From: Paenibacillus sp. V4I7
Lineage (GTDB): Bacteria > Bacillota > Bacilli > Paenibacillales > NBRC-103111
Length of the DNA stretch: 64,000 nt
Assembly: GCF_030817275.1 (NCBI RefSeq)
Contig: NZ_JAUSZD010000002.1
Location: forward strand, 5,456,001 to 5,520,000
Reading direction: 5' to 3'
A program made the translations under genes and the position numbers. Of the stretch, positions 7,837 to 16,041 are shown in pieces. Numbering within the stretch: the stretch's first letter is position 1; each line of letters opens with the position of its first letter. The notes under the pieces were generated by a model. That model was not told the origin of the DNA. It saw nothing but the letters and a program-made list of their open reading frames with translations, and ran no database searches.

Positions 7837-9123
7837 TTAGCCTTCTACGCGATAAACGCTTTTGATGGCGTGAATAACATCCATAGATTCGAATTGTCTC
7901 AGCACATTTTTCATACTGGCTTGGTTCGCATCATGTGTGATAATAATAATTTCAGCCTTCGGATTGGACTGGTTCGGGTGCTGGAATACAGACTCCAAAC
8001 TAACTTCGTGATGAGCAAAAATTTGTGTAATTTGTGCAAGTACGCCCGCTTTATCTTCAACGTGCAGAAGAATAAAGTTTTTGGAAGCAATCTGTTCGTC
8101 CGTCTTTAGCTTCATTTCTTTGTAAGGTGCCAGTACCGTACGTCCATTCACGCCCAGTCTCAAGTTACGCACAACGGCAACCAAATCCGCTACGACGGAT
8201 GTTGCCGTCGGCAGTTCGCCTGCTCCAGCACCGTAGAACATTGTTTCGCCTACTGCCTCGCCTGTTACATACACAGCATTGAATACACCATTCACGGAAG
8301 CAAGCGGATGCGAGTTTTTCACCATTGTAGGTTGTACACTCACAGAGATATGACCATCATGATTTTCAGCAATTCCAAGCAGCTTCACTTCGTAGCCTAA
8401 TTTTTTGCCATATTGAATATCTTCTTTAGATACTTTCGATATGCCTTTTACTTCTACATCACTCAGAGCAACATTGGCGTGAAAGCCAAGTGTCGATAAA
8501 ATGGTCATCTTACGAGCTGCATCCAACCCCTCAACATCAGATGTTGGGTCTGCTTCTGCGTAGCCAAGATCCTGTGCTTCTTTCAAGACATCGGCATAAG
8601 CAGCGCCTTCTTGACTCATTTTGGTCAAAATGTAATTGGTTGTGCCGTTCACGATGCCCATAATCTTCGTAATACGGTCAGAGGAGAAGCCCTCTACGAG
8701 TGCACGAATGATCGGAATGCCGCCGGCAACACTAGCTTCGTAAAATACGTCGCAGCCGTGTTCAGCAGCTTTTGCCAAAATTTCAGCACCATGCATGGCC
8801 ATAAGATCTTTATTCGCCGTCACGATGTGCTTGCCATTGCCTAGCGCAGTTAAAATATGCTCTTTGGTAGCAGCAATTCCGCCCATAACTTCAACGACAA
8901 CATCAATCTCGCTATCGCCAATAACGTCCCATACTTGTTCAGTCAGTTTGTTTGCATCCACTGAGATGTTGCGAATCTTTGATTTATCTTGTACTAAAAT
9001 TTTTGAAATTTCAATGGATGAGCCTGTTTGACGCTGCAAATCCTCTTGATGACCTTCGATAATGCGGACTACACCTGTTCCTACTGTACCTAATCCGAGT
9101 AAACCAACCTTGATGGGTTTCAT
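7837..9123 (-). CDS. hom: Homoserine dehydrogenase
   Basis: It reduces aspartate semialdehyde to homoserine, the branch point to threonine and methionine. The 428-residue product has an N-terminal Rossmann motif (VGLLGLGTVGTGVVRII), the catalytic domain with GIVNGTTNYILTKM and the segment AEADPTSDVEGLDAARK, and a C-terminal ACT domain (VEDKAGVLAQITQIFAHHEVS), the usual site for threonine feedback. The length is typical of the Gram-positive type. It is second in the operon, 30 bp after pheB. Confidence 0.97.
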   Translation of the reverse strand: MKPIKVGLLGLGTVGTGVVRIIEGHQEDLQRQTGSSIEISKILVQDKSKIRNISVDANKLTEQVWDVIGDSEIDVVVEVMGGIAATKEHILTALGNGKHIVTANKDLMAMHGAEILAKAAEHGCDVFYEASVAGGIPIIRALVEGFSSDRITKIMGIVNGTTNYILTKMSQEGAAYADVLKEAQDLGYAEADPTSDVEGLDAARKMTILSTLGFHANVALSDVEVKGISKVSKEDIQYGKKLGYEVKLLGIAENHDGHISVSVQPTMVKNSHPLASVNGVFNAVYVTGEAVGETMFYGAGAGELPTATSVVADLVAVVRNLRLGVNGRTVLAPYKEMKLKTDEQIASKNFILLHVEDKAGVLAQITQIFAHHEVSLESVFQHPNQSNPKAEIIIITHDANQASMKNVLRQFESMDVIHAIKSVYRVEG

Positions 9124-9153
9124 GTATCTTACCTCCTGAATAGTTTTTCTAAC

Positions 9154-9636
9154 TTAACTGCCCTGACCAATGACCATGGCACGCTTGACCCCTTCTTGCG
9201 CTTGAAGTCGATTAATCATTTGACGGATCTCCTCCCCCATCGAGGAGGTCTCTACGGAAATGACGACATTCGCCATACCCTGTAGAGGAATAGTCTGATG
9301 TATCGTTAATACATTCCCATCCAAATTAGCAATGAGAGCCAGCACACGAGACAGAATCCCGGACCGATGCTCCAAATCCATGGATATTGTGATAATGCGT
9401 TCTCGTTCCAGTTTGCTGAGAGGATGAATTCCATCCTTATACTTATAGAAAGCGCTGCGGCTGAGTCCGACTTGTTCAACGGCATCGTGAATTGTTTTTA
9501 CTTCACCCCGTGCAAGCAATTCCTTAGCTTGAGCTGTCTTGAGTACTCCTTCTGGCAATATATCTTCCCGGACTAAGTAGTACCTCTCAGGACCGGTGTG
9601 CTTGATCGTTTGTAAAAACTCTTTGCTTTCCGGCAC
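9154..9636 (-). CDS. pheB: PheB-type ACT-domain protein with N-terminal helix-turn-helix (UPF0735)
   Basis: The 160-residue product belongs to the family called PheB in Bacillus, whose biochemical role is not settled. I see two parts: an N-terminal half with a helix-turn-helix-like segment (KTIHDAVEQVGLSRSAFYKY, about residues 47-66) and a C-terminal ACT domain (ISMDLEHRSGILSRVLALIA, about residues 85-104). That architecture, a DNA-binding-like domain plus an amino-acid sensor, suggests a regulator. Start is GTG at 9636. It is the first gene of the operon that ends with pheA, and a perfect palindrome lies 33 bp before its start, next to a strong promoter. Autoregulation is inference. Confidence 0.88.
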   Translation of the reverse strand: MPESKEFLQTIKHTGPERYYLVREDILPEGVLKTAQAKELLARGEVKTIHDAVEQVGLSRSAFYKYKDGIHPLSKLERERIITISMDLEHRSGILSRVLALIANLDGNVLTIHQTIPLQGMANVVISVETSSMGEEIRQMINRLQAQEGVKRAMVIGQGS

Positions 9637-9668
9637 TTCACCACCGTCCTCTCTGGAAAGACCAATGT

Positions 9669-9712
9669 TCCTCTATAGAGGACATTATATCGAATCACAC
9701 GGATTGAAGCAA
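9669..9712 (-). promoter_or_regulatory. Promoter of pheB operon with palindromic operator
   Basis: On the minus strand TTGCTT (9707-9712) and TATAAT (9684-9689) are separated by 17 bp, a near-ideal sigma-A promoter. Immediately downstream, across the expected transcription start, is the perfect 14-bp palindrome TCCTCTATAGAGGA (9669-9682), positioned to act as an operator. Confidence 0.8.
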
Positions 9713-9803
9713 TAGGCAATTCACATCTTATTCTTTCATCTTTTGCAGCATCTAACTTCACTATGATAAGCTGATAGTACTAGATTAGAAAGGGATCGCC
9801 TCC

Positions 9804-10313
9804 ATGATTACATTACGCATGATGTCTACGGCTCTCCTATGGAACAGCCAGAACGAATTACTAATGATGAAACGCTCCTTAACGCGTTCGCTATCACCAG
9901 GTTTATGGGCAGCTATTGGCGGTCACCTGGAGCCAAGTGAATTGAATAACCCGCGGGCAGCCTGTTTGCGCGAAGTGTGGGAGGAGACTGGCATTGAGCA
10001 TGATGAAATCCAAGGGCTGCGCATGCAGTATGTCTTACTTCGATTAAATGGACAAGAAGTTCGCCAGCAATTTTTTTATATCGGAACGACGGATGTGAAC
10101 CCGCGAATCGTCACACCCGAAGGGGATCTACATTGGATTCCAAAAGAACATGTGCTGGAACGCCCAATCCCTTTTATTTTTCGATGCTTGCTTGAACATT
10201 ATTTCAGCGTAGGCCTTACTGGGTACCCCTGGGTAGGCTCAGCAGGAATTCAACTGGACACAGGTGAACCTACTATTCACTGGAACCCATTAGTAGATCC
10301 CTTGCAGACTTAA
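9804..10313 (+). CDS. Nudix hydrolase
   Basis: Nudix enzymes hydrolyse nucleoside diphosphates linked to another moiety. The 169-residue product has a recognisable Nudix box around residues 39-65: GGHLEPSE, then REVWEETGI. In the standard motif seven residues separate the first Glu from REU; here nine do (LNNPRAACL), a two-residue insertion in the loop. The metal-binding REVWEE is intact, so it is probably active. Substrate cannot be predicted. It stands alone, divergent from pheB and convergent with the NlpC/P60 gene, with which it shares a terminator. Confidence 0.9.
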   Translation: MITLRMMSTALLWNSQNELLMMKRSLTRSLSPGLWAAIGGHLEPSELNNPRAACLREVWEETGIEHDEIQGLRMQYVLLRLNGQEVRQQFFYIGTTDVNPRIVTPEGDLHWIPKEHVLERPIPFIFRCLLEHYFSVGLTGYPWVGSAGIQLDTGEPTIHWNPLVDPLQT

Positions 10314-10324
10314 TAAGAATAGCA

Positions 10325-10362
10325 AAAAAGGCAGACATCGATTTCTCGAGTTCTGCCTTTTT
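10325..10362. terminator. Bidirectional terminator between Nudix and NlpC/P60 genes
   Basis: AAAAAGGCAGA and TTCTGCCTTTTT flank a short loop between two convergent genes; A and T tracts on both sides fit use in both directions. Confidence 0.88.
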
Positions 10363-10374
10363 GTACGGCTCATA

Positions 10375-11154
10375 TTATAACGCACTGCCTCCAAATAAGA
10401 AACGATACTCCCAGTGGCGATTGTCGATAGAATCTATCCGAACACCACCACTGTCTTTGGAGTATGTCGACAAGATTTGTCCATTTCCTAAGTAAATAGC
10501 CACGTGCGTAATGGTCTGTGTAGACTTATTAATACCGCTGTAATTCGATTGGCTTGTCCCTTTGTAAGACATGAAGAACATGAGATCTCCAGGCTTCAGA
10601 TCCTGCCAATTTGTTTTGGCATGCCCGAGAGATTTCACATAACTCCCTTGACCTCTAGAATCACTTGGCAGCTTCTTTCCAATGCCATCCAAGAAAGCTT
10701 GCCGAACAAAGTCAGAGCAATCAAACGTTCTTGTATTATCACGACTTGATCCATATTCATAGGGCGTGCCTAGATACTTCTTACCCGCAGCAATAATTTT
10801 TTGAACATTTGCACTTGTTGAGCCTCCAGTACCACTGCCGGTGTTGGAATCGCCAGGCGATGTAACACCTGATGCTTGTATGTATTTGGCGCTTGTGCTT
10901 ATGTAGCCCTCACGGCCATCAGAGGCTTTCACTTTGTACCACCAACTGTTCACTTTGGACAGGATGGTAACTTTCTCGCCTTCCTTCAAGTACCGGATAC
11001 GCGTAGAATTCACATCCGCACTTTGGCGAAGACTGACACTGTTAATAATTCGACCAGTTGATGCAGCCGAAGCTTCTTTAGGTAAAGGAATTGTGACAGC
11101 GCCAAAGATAAGTGCTGGTACAAGTACGAGGGTCAGTAGTTGTTTTTTCATCAT
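10375..11154 (-). CDS. Secreted SH3b-NlpC/P60 peptidoglycan endopeptidase
   Basis: The 259-residue product has a signal peptide (KKQLLTLVLVPALIFGAVTI...AASA, about residues 1-31), a bacterial SH3 domain (SVSLRQSADVNSTRIRYL to EGYISTSAKYI, about 38-92) that usually binds cell-wall peptide, a Gly/Ser/Thr linker and a C-terminal NlpC/P60 domain. The catalytic Cys is in TFDCSDFVRQAF (near residue 147) and the His in THVAIYLGNG (near 218). Such enzymes cut D-Glu/meso-Dap bonds in stem peptides. Start lies 5 bases after AGGAGG; a second ATG follows directly. It appears monocistronic. Confidence 0.93.
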   Translation of the reverse strand: MMKKQLLTLVLVPALIFGAVTIPLPKEASAASTGRIINSVSLRQSADVNSTRIRYLKEGEKVTILSKVNSWWYKVKASDGREGYISTSAKYIQASGVTSPGDSNTGSGTGGSTSANVQKIIAAGKKYLGTPYEYGSSRDNTRTFDCSDFVRQAFLDGIGKKLPSDSRGQGSYVKSLGHAKTNWQDLKPGDLMFFMSYKGTSQSNYSGINKSTQTITHVAIYLGNGQILSTYSKDSGGVRIDSIDNRHWEYRFLFGGSAL

Positions 11155-11345
11155 GTTGGCCTCCTAGTATTTTGGTTGCATAACGAGAATCATTAGCATG
11201 AATAACTAGCATCTTCTTCCGTTAAGCCAGACTACCTAGCTCCGAAAGCTGTTATCCTTCATACGTGTTCGTAATACAGGCTTTCTTTTAGTGGGTAGGA
11301 GCACAAATTAGTTGGCAATATACCTCTAATTCACTAGTAGATGGA

Positions 11346-11401
11346 AACAAAAAAAGCCTCCCCTTAGCTGAATTAAATACAGCACACAGGAAAGACCTTT
11401 A
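11346..11401 (-). terminator. Terminator overlapping the end of the TrpD-like gene
   Basis: On the minus strand AAGGTCTTTCCT can pair over twelve positions, several G-U, with AGGGGAGGCTTT, followed by a T run. The upstream arm contains the last bases of the gene. The bases 11155-11345 show no gene. Confidence 0.65.
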
Positions 11402-12472
11402 TCCAATTTTGGCGGAGGAGTCACGTATTTTCGGATGATCCTGAAGCGTAAAGTGGTGACTCTGATCCACCCATCGCTGCATGACTTTTTGGGCTTCTTT
11501 TCTTTGCAGCAGCGAATCTGCTAGTTGAAAGCCTTCTTCATAACTGCCTACTTTATCAAACCAAGTCAATCGAAGTCCTGTATTAAAAATGACATGATCA
11601 CGTTCACGCTTCAATTCCTCTGAATCTTCTCCAGCAATAATGCGCCGCACCATGGCAACCTGATCATCTTTACTTAAAGGCAGCAGGGGCTCACTCAGAA
11701 AACCAAATTTCTGCGGTTCAACCAAGCGCGATTCATCTCCCCAAGGGGTTACGATCCTTATTGTACTGTTCTGGTAGATTGGCAAATCCTCGGATCCTTC
11801 AATTCCATTGACAATATACACATTTTGAAAGCCAGATCGGATCGATATGGGAATCAGAGATTCCATCGCTTTTCGCTGATTGACGCCTATAATCATATTC
11901 ATTGAACGTACGGGATTTATGACTTTCTCAACGGTATTCATCACTGTTCGCAATCCTAACTGCTCGCGAACCTGTTTCAGTTTCCCAAGCGGCGGACAAA
12001 GCTGATCTGTATGAAGAAACCCAATATGCAGGTGAAATAACATCGTTTCCCATGCTTTCACTGACACATCTATCGCGACGCCAAAGCTTTCTAATAGTTC
12101 TTTCATAGCGGTCCCCTGTCTCGGCGGAAGTGAATCACTTCCATGCAGTACCTGGGAGAAACCCACAGAAGCAAGCAAGAGGCTAACTGGCAGCGTGACG
12201 GGAAAATATTGCCGGCCTTCCGTTGGTCCCGCACAATTGAGTGAATCCGCAAAAGTATGGTAATTCAATGAGTAGCTGCGAAAAACATCAATGAATGCCA
12301 TCAACTCTTCGTCAGCTTCCCCTTTCATACATAGGGCCATTAAGAAAGCTGCGCATTGAGCGTCTGTGGAATCTCCTCTAGCCATCTCATGTGCGGCTTC
12401 TACAGCTTCCTCATAAGATAAATCACGTGATCCTTGCATACCTGTTCCTATCGCTTGAATCCATCTTTTCAT
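11399..12472 (-). CDS. Anthranilate phosphoribosyltransferase-like protein (TrpD2 type)
   Basis: The 357-residue product has the TrpD fold: an N-terminal helical domain (SYEEAVEAAHEMARGDSTDA, then AAFLMALCMKGE) and a phosphoribosyltransferase domain. However, the glycine-rich GTGGD motif of true TrpD is replaced by NCAGPTEGRQYF (near residue 82), and the segment where TrpD has its anthranilate/PRPP contacts reads GSDSLPPRQGT. The RTxxNxxxxxxNP signature survives as RTVMNTVEKVINP. This fits the TrpD2/YbiB-like group, several of which bind nucleic acid rather than make tryptophan. No trp genes are nearby. ATG 12472 lies 6 bases after GGAGG. Function is unknown; enzymatic PRT activity is doubtful. 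Confidence 0.75.
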   Translation of the reverse strand: MKRWIQAIGTGMQGSRDLSYEEAVEAAHEMARGDSTDAQCAAFLMALCMKGEADEELMAFIDVFRSYSLNYHTFADSLNCAGPTEGRQYFPVTLPVSLLLASVGFSQVLHGSDSLPPRQGTAMKELLESFGVAIDVSVKAWETMLFHLHIGFLHTDQLCPPLGKLKQVREQLGLRTVMNTVEKVINPVRSMNMIIGVNQRKAMESLIPISIRSGFQNVYIVNGIEGSEDLPIYQNSTIRIVTPWGDESRLVEPQKFGFLSEPLLPLSKDDQVAMVRRIIAGEDSEELKRERDHVIFNTGLRLTWFDKVGSYEEGFQLADSLLQRKEAQKVMQRWVDQSHHFTLQDHPKIRDSSAKIG

Positions 12473-12986
12473 CAAATTCCTCCTTCCTCATGTAGTTGCA
12501 CTTCAATGAGTGTTATATTTACTGACATATTATTGTGTTTATTAGTAAAATCGTAATCCTTTTCTTTTTATGTGTCAAGTTTTATGACATTAATTCGCAT
12601 TCTAACGTAAAAAGGAAGGCTAAGGCCATAAAAAATACAACAATTCCAGCCAAAAACAGCTCTACGGCATGGAAAAGGGCTAAATTGTTGTACAACATAC
12701 AACATCCTGAGCTTTTCAAGAAAGAAATCAATGAAATTGTTGTACACTGTACAACTTGCGTATCTAAATCCCCATTTCTTCCAAGAACCGGAAAACTGAA
12801 GTCAAAACAAAGAAATCAAAACACAGAAAAACTGCACAGAAAAACATAGTCATATTACCGAATCATTATTTTACCGACTCATTAAGCATGTATCCACCAA
12901 TCTCACTCAGCTCAGCAAAATCCATAGCTTACCATGCTAAATAAGGAGTAAGCCCTGACTTGCCCCACAATTTCAACTTCTTAACG
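12473..12986. promoter_or_regulatory. 514-bp gap without a convincing gene; paired palindromes at 12687-12703 and 12739-12755
   Basis: This AT-rich stretch separates the TrpD-like gene from obg. It holds the perfect 17-bp palindrome GTTGTACACTGTACAAC (12739-12755) and an imperfect copy GTTGTACAACATACAAC (12687-12703). Both are preceded by AAATT, and they lie 52 bp apart, close to five helical turns. A half-site-like ACAACAATTCC, in the opposite orientation, is near 12637. This looks like an operator pair for an unidentified regulator of the TrpD-like gene. An ORF on the plus strand (12535-12849) has no ribosome-binding site and atypical composition, so I do not call it. Confidence 0.5.
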
Positions 12987-13019
12987 CAAAAAAAACACTC
13001 ATCCTTAGGATAAGTGTTT
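12987..13019 (-). terminator. Terminator after obg
   Basis: On the minus strand AAACACTTATCC-TAA-GGATGAGTGTTT is followed by a T run, shortly after the obg stop. Confidence 0.9.
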
Positions 13020-13027
13020 CCCTTGTT

Positions 13028-14329
13028 CTAGTGCTTCTCATCAAATTCGAAGTCAAAATCACCAATTTGGATCGTCTGCCCATGGACAGCTCCACGTTTA
13101 CGCAATTCATCATCAATCCCAATATTACGCAAAATACGAGCAAAGCGAGCGATGCCGTCCTGTGTGCTGAAGTTCGTTCGTTTAATCAACTTCTCAATTG
13201 AAGGACTTTCAACAATGAATACATCGTTTTCTCGACGAATCGTGTAATCATTCTCCTCGCGTTTCTCGAAGCGATACACTTTACGCTCTTCTTTATCAGC
13301 TACACCCTCTACTTCAGGAGCATTCGGGATACTTTCTACAATGTCTGAGATCTTGTAGAGAAGCTCCTGTACACCGCCTCGTGTCAAAGCAGAGATCGGA
13401 TAAACCTCAAACTCTTTGCCATCTGCCGCCATCTGCTCCTTGAATAAGGCCAGATTGTCCTCTGATTCCGGCATATCCATCTTGTTGGCAACAACAATTT
13501 GCGGACGCTGCTCCAGCTTGGCATTATATAGCTTAATTTCCTCATTAATCTTGAGGAAATCTTCGTAAGGATCGCGGCCGTCTGCTGCAGACATGTCCAC
13601 GACATGCACAATCACTCGCGTCCGTTCCACGTGACGCAAGAACTCATGACCGAGTCCCACGCCCTCGTGGGCCCCTTCAATAAGACCAGGAAGGTCCGCC
13701 ATGACGAAGCTGCGTCCATCACCAACATCCACAACCCCGAGGTTCGGGGTAAGGGTTGTAAAGTGATACGCCGCAATTTTCGGTTTTGCGGCAGAGACAA
13801 CCGACAATAGCGTGGATTTTCCAACGCTTGGGAAGCCTACTAAGCCGACGTCGGCCATGACCTTCATCTCAAGTACGACCCAACGCTCCACGCCTTCCTC
13901 GCCGTTCTCAGCAATTTCTGGCGCTGTTACGCGTGCTGTTGCGAAGCGTGTGTTGCCCCGGCCGCCGCGACCGCCCTTGGCCACAACAACCTCTTGACCA
14001 TGACGCGTCAAGTCGGCGATAACCTCCCCAGTATCATCATCGATGATGGTTGTGCCCGGCGGGATGCGAACAACCATATCCTCTGCATTAGCGCCATGCA
14101 TCGACTTGTTACGGCCCTTTTCGCCGCGCTCTGCTTTAAAGTGCTTCTGATAGCGGAAATCCATCAGTGTTCGTAGACCCTCGTCTACACGGAAAACAAC
14201 ATCGCCGCCATTTCCCCCGTCGCCACCTGCTGGTCCGCCCTCTGGTACATATTTCTCACGGCGGAAAGCAACTAAACCATCGCCACCGTCGCCACCTTTA
14301 ACAAATATCTTCGCTTTATCAACAAACAT
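13028..14329 (-). CDS. obg: Obg-family ribosome-associated GTPase
   Basis: Obg (CgtA) is an essential GTPase acting in late 50S ribosome assembly and stress and sporulation control. The 433-residue product has the Gly-rich Obg domain ([17 protein letters not shown], residues about 1-158), a G domain with G1 [12 protein letters not shown]3 DLPGLIEG and G4 NKMD, and a C-terminal OCT domain ([16 protein letters not shown] onward) ending in an acidic tail. The length is normal. As in Bacillus it follows spo0B; a single family B hairpin lies in the 52-bp gap, upstream of the GAGGTG ribosome-binding site. Confidence 0.97.
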   Translation of the reverse strand: MFVDKAKIFVKGGDGGDGLVAFRREKYVPEGGPAGGDGGNGGDVVFRVDEGLRTLMDFRYQKHFKAERGEKGRNKSMHGANAEDMVVRIPPGTTIIDDDTGEVIADLTRHGQEVVVAKGGRGGRGNTRFATARVTAPEIAENGEEGVERWVVLEMKVMADVGLVGFPSVGKSTLLSVVSAAKPKIAAYHFTTLTPNLGVVDVGDGRSFVMADLPGLIEGAHEGVGLGHEFLRHVERTRVIVHVVDMSAADGRDPYEDFLKINEEIKLYNAKLEQRPQIVVANKMDMPESEDNLALFKEQMAADGKEFEVYPISALTRGGVQELLYKISDIVESIPNAPEVEGVADKEERKVYRFEKREENDYTIRRENDVFIVESPSIEKLIKRTNFSTQDGIARFARILRNIGIDDELRKRGAVHGQTIQIGDFDFEFDEKH

Positions 14330-14347
14330 TTCTACACCTCAACTAAG

Positions 14348-14377
14348 GAGAGACTTTGGTCTTGGACCAAAGATCCC
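14348..14377 (+). repeat. Family B hairpin, single copy, between spo0B and obg
   Basis: GAGAGACTTTGGTC-TTG-GACCAAAGATCCC. Relative to the array at 3502, the inner arms changed from GAGC/GCTC to GGTC/GACC, so pairing is kept. The orientation is opposite to the surrounding genes. Confidence 0.85.
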
Positions 14378-14381
14378 TTTA

Positions 14382-15188
14382 TTATGTACGAAACGGTAAC
14401 CGCAATGTGATGACCGCTTCTTCCTCTTGCCAATCATTATGCACCAGTGAATAAGAATTTACTTTCGATAGTAAGGTTTCCTTCACGGCTTTTTCAAGTT
14501 GCTCCCGGTTATAGGGGCCTTGATATACAAAATCAAGCAGTAAGCCATCTTCTTGAACATCAAATTCCAAGCTGAGTGTACCACTTTCACCGTCACTTGC
14601 CGCAGCATGCTCTTGAACGCATTCCACGGTTTGGCGTACCAATCTTTCGATGAGGCCGTCATGCAGAGGAAGTTGTCCAAGATTGATTTCTTGATCTAAT
14701 TCAACTTCCAGCTCCAATGATTTCGACTGGACGCGAAAGAGTAGCAAGAAAGCAATTAACGATGGAACACCTAACTTGGAGAGATTACTTTCCTGCTGCA
14801 TAGTCATTTTTATTTTTTCCATATAAGGCTGTAAATTATCAAACTTCTTTAACTGAATATAACCAAACAAAATTTGGGTATCGTTCATCCAATCGTGACG
14901 TAAGCGATTTATGACCTGAATTAACCTCTGTTGAGCCTGTTGTTCCTGTTGACGGAGCTCTTGGCTCCATTTCTCTTCCAATCTACTCGCTTCCAACTTG
15001 AAGGCGGTATAACCGCAAAAGACTATGATCAGTAGTAAAGCGCCCCTGACAATCCAGGGTTCCACAAACATCATCCCCGTCAGTCCTATGAGCACAAGTG
15101 CTAATAAATAAACTTGCGTACTGCCCGCTCGCTTCATTTCCCGTTCGCTCCGTTCTCCTGCTTTGTAACCGTTCATCCAGTATATCAT
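14382..15188 (-). CDS. spo0B: Spo0B-like sporulation phosphotransferase with N-terminal membrane segments
   Basis: Spo0B relays phosphate from Spo0F to Spo0A in the sporulation phosphorelay. The phosphoacceptor His lies in NRLRHDWMNDTQILFGYIQ (near residue 98), followed by a degenerate kinase-like C-terminal domain (LIERLVRQTVECVQEHAAAS). Unlike B. subtilis Spo0B, this protein carries two predicted membrane spans at its N-terminus (YLLALVLIGLTGMMFV and VRGALLLIIVFCGYTAF, about residues 27-62). The start is uncertain: ATG 15188 has only a weak ribosome-binding site, and ATG 15137 (MKRAGSTQVYLL), with CGGAG 10 bases upstream, is a good alternative that keeps both spans. It is followed by obg, as in other Bacilli. 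The rpmA terminator upstream separates it from the rplU operon. Confidence 0.85.
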   Translation of the reverse strand: MIYWMNGYKAGERSEREMKRAGSTQVYLLALVLIGLTGMMFVEPWIVRGALLLIIVFCGYTAFKLEASRLEEKWSQELRQQEQQAQQRLIQVINRLRHDWMNDTQILFGYIQLKKFDNLQPYMEKIKMTMQQESNLSKLGVPSLIAFLLLFRVQSKSLELEVELDQEINLGQLPLHDGLIERLVRQTVECVQEHAAASDGESGTLSLEFDVQEDGLLLDFVYQGPYNREQLEKAVKETLLSKVNSYSLVHNDWQEEEAVITLRLPFRT

Positions 15189-15263
15189 GATGTACTAGCA
15201 AACTTCACCAAACAAATGAGAAAACCTCTGCCCTTCGAGATGCGTGACCGCGTTTATTTAGAT

Positions 15264-15302
15264 GAGAGACTTTGGTCTCCGACCAAAGATCCCTATATTA
15301 GG
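15264..15302 (+). repeat. Family B hairpin with full tail, between rpmA and spo0B
   Basis: GAGAGACTTTGGTC-TCC-GACCAAAGATCCC followed by TATATTAGG, the same tail that precedes the sigma-gene ribosome-binding site. Here no plus-strand gene follows, so the element exists independently of a start codon. Confidence 0.85.
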
Positions 15303-15316
15303 TTTGTTTCGAATTA

Positions 15317-15356
15317 GAAAAAAATCCCTGGGCGGGCTTATCGCTCGCCAGGGATT
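15317..15356 (-). terminator. Terminator of the rplU-prp-rpmA operon
   Basis: On the minus strand AATCCCTGGCGAGC pairs with GCCCGCCCAGGGATT and is followed by seven T, 5 bp after the rpmA stop. Confidence 0.92.
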
Positions 15357-15360
15357 CATA

Positions 15361-15672
15361 TTACGCTTCTAAAGCTGCAGCCACAGGAGCTACATCAACT
15401 GGGTATACGCTCACTTTTTTGCGATCGCGGCCCAAACGCTCGAATTTCACTACGCCTTGTACCAAAGCGAAAAGTGTATCATCCGAACCGATGCCTACGT
15501 TCGTTCCTGGGTGAATTTTCGTGCCGCGTTGGCGGTAGAGAATGCTTCCCGCAGTAACGGTTTGACCGTCAGCACGTTTAGCGCCAAGGCGCTTAGCGTG
15601 TGAGTCACGTCCGTTCTTTGTGGAACCCACCCCTTTTTTGGAAGCGAAAAACTGGAGATCCAATTTCAACAT
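15361..15672 (-). CDS. rpmA: 50S ribosomal protein L27 (pre-protein with cleaved N-terminus)
   Basis: L27 lies near the peptidyl-transferase centre. The 103-residue product begins [20 protein letters not shown], the Firmicute form with an N-terminal extension that is removed after LQFF by the protease Prp. Mature L27 then starts with the functional Ala-Ser-Lys-Lys. The start at 15672 is supported by AAGGAGG 7 bases upstream, inside the prp stop region, and by the conserved N-terminus; a longer ORF upstream has no such support. The protease gene is directly upstream, 4 bp away. Confidence 0.97.
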   Translation of the reverse strand: MLKLDLQFFASKKGVGSTKNGRDSHAKRLGAKRADGQTVTAGSILYRQRGTKIHPGTNVGIGSDDTLFALVQGVVKFERLGRDRKKVSVYPVDVAPVAAALEA

Positions 15673-15676
15673 GGTG

Positions 15677-16030
15677 TTATCCTCCTTTGTGATAGATTGT
15701 TTCAATCGTTATATAGTCACCGTAATTGTCTGCAATGGTTTGTAGCATGACGACCATCGATTCTAGAATCAATTGGACCTTATTCCATGTCTCCGGAACA
15801 GATCGTGTACTTTCTGGTATTGTAACATCCATCAAGCCTCGTTCTATCTCGTGAATGGGAATCACGCCCGTTAGTGATTCAATCGAATTATAAGTACCGA
15901 ACGTTACCGCCGATACTGCAGCGCAGACTAAGTCTTTGCCAGGTACGTCATATTCAGCATGGCCTTCCACTACAAAAGATGAGATCTGAGGTGAATCCGG
16001 TGCAAGACGCTCTATGGTCACATAGATCAT
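15677..16030 (-). CDS. prp: Ribosomal-processing cysteine protease Prp
   Basis: Prp (YsxB) cleaves the N-terminal extension of ribosomal protein L27. The 117-residue product has the catalytic His in [20 protein letters not shown] (near residue 24) and the catalytic Cys in the same block (near residue 36). Length is normal. It lies between rplU and rpmA, as in most Firmicutes, 4 bp before its substrate gene, so the two are surely cotranscribed. The substrate motif LQFF is visible in the neighbouring L27. Confidence 0.95.
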   Translation of the reverse strand: MIYVTIERLAPDSPQISSFVVEGHAEYDVPGKDLVCAAVSAVTFGTYNSIESLTGVIPIHEIERGLMDVTIPESTRSVPETWNKVQLILESMVVMLQTIADNYGDYITIETIYHKGG

Positions 16031-16041
16031 AAGGCTGCCTC

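Noticed and set aside
12535-12849. Plus-strand ORF of 104 residues in the gap before obg
   Set aside because: It starts with GTG without a ribosome-binding site, has atypical Lys/Thr/Asn-rich composition with no family resemblance, and overlaps the palindromic sites.
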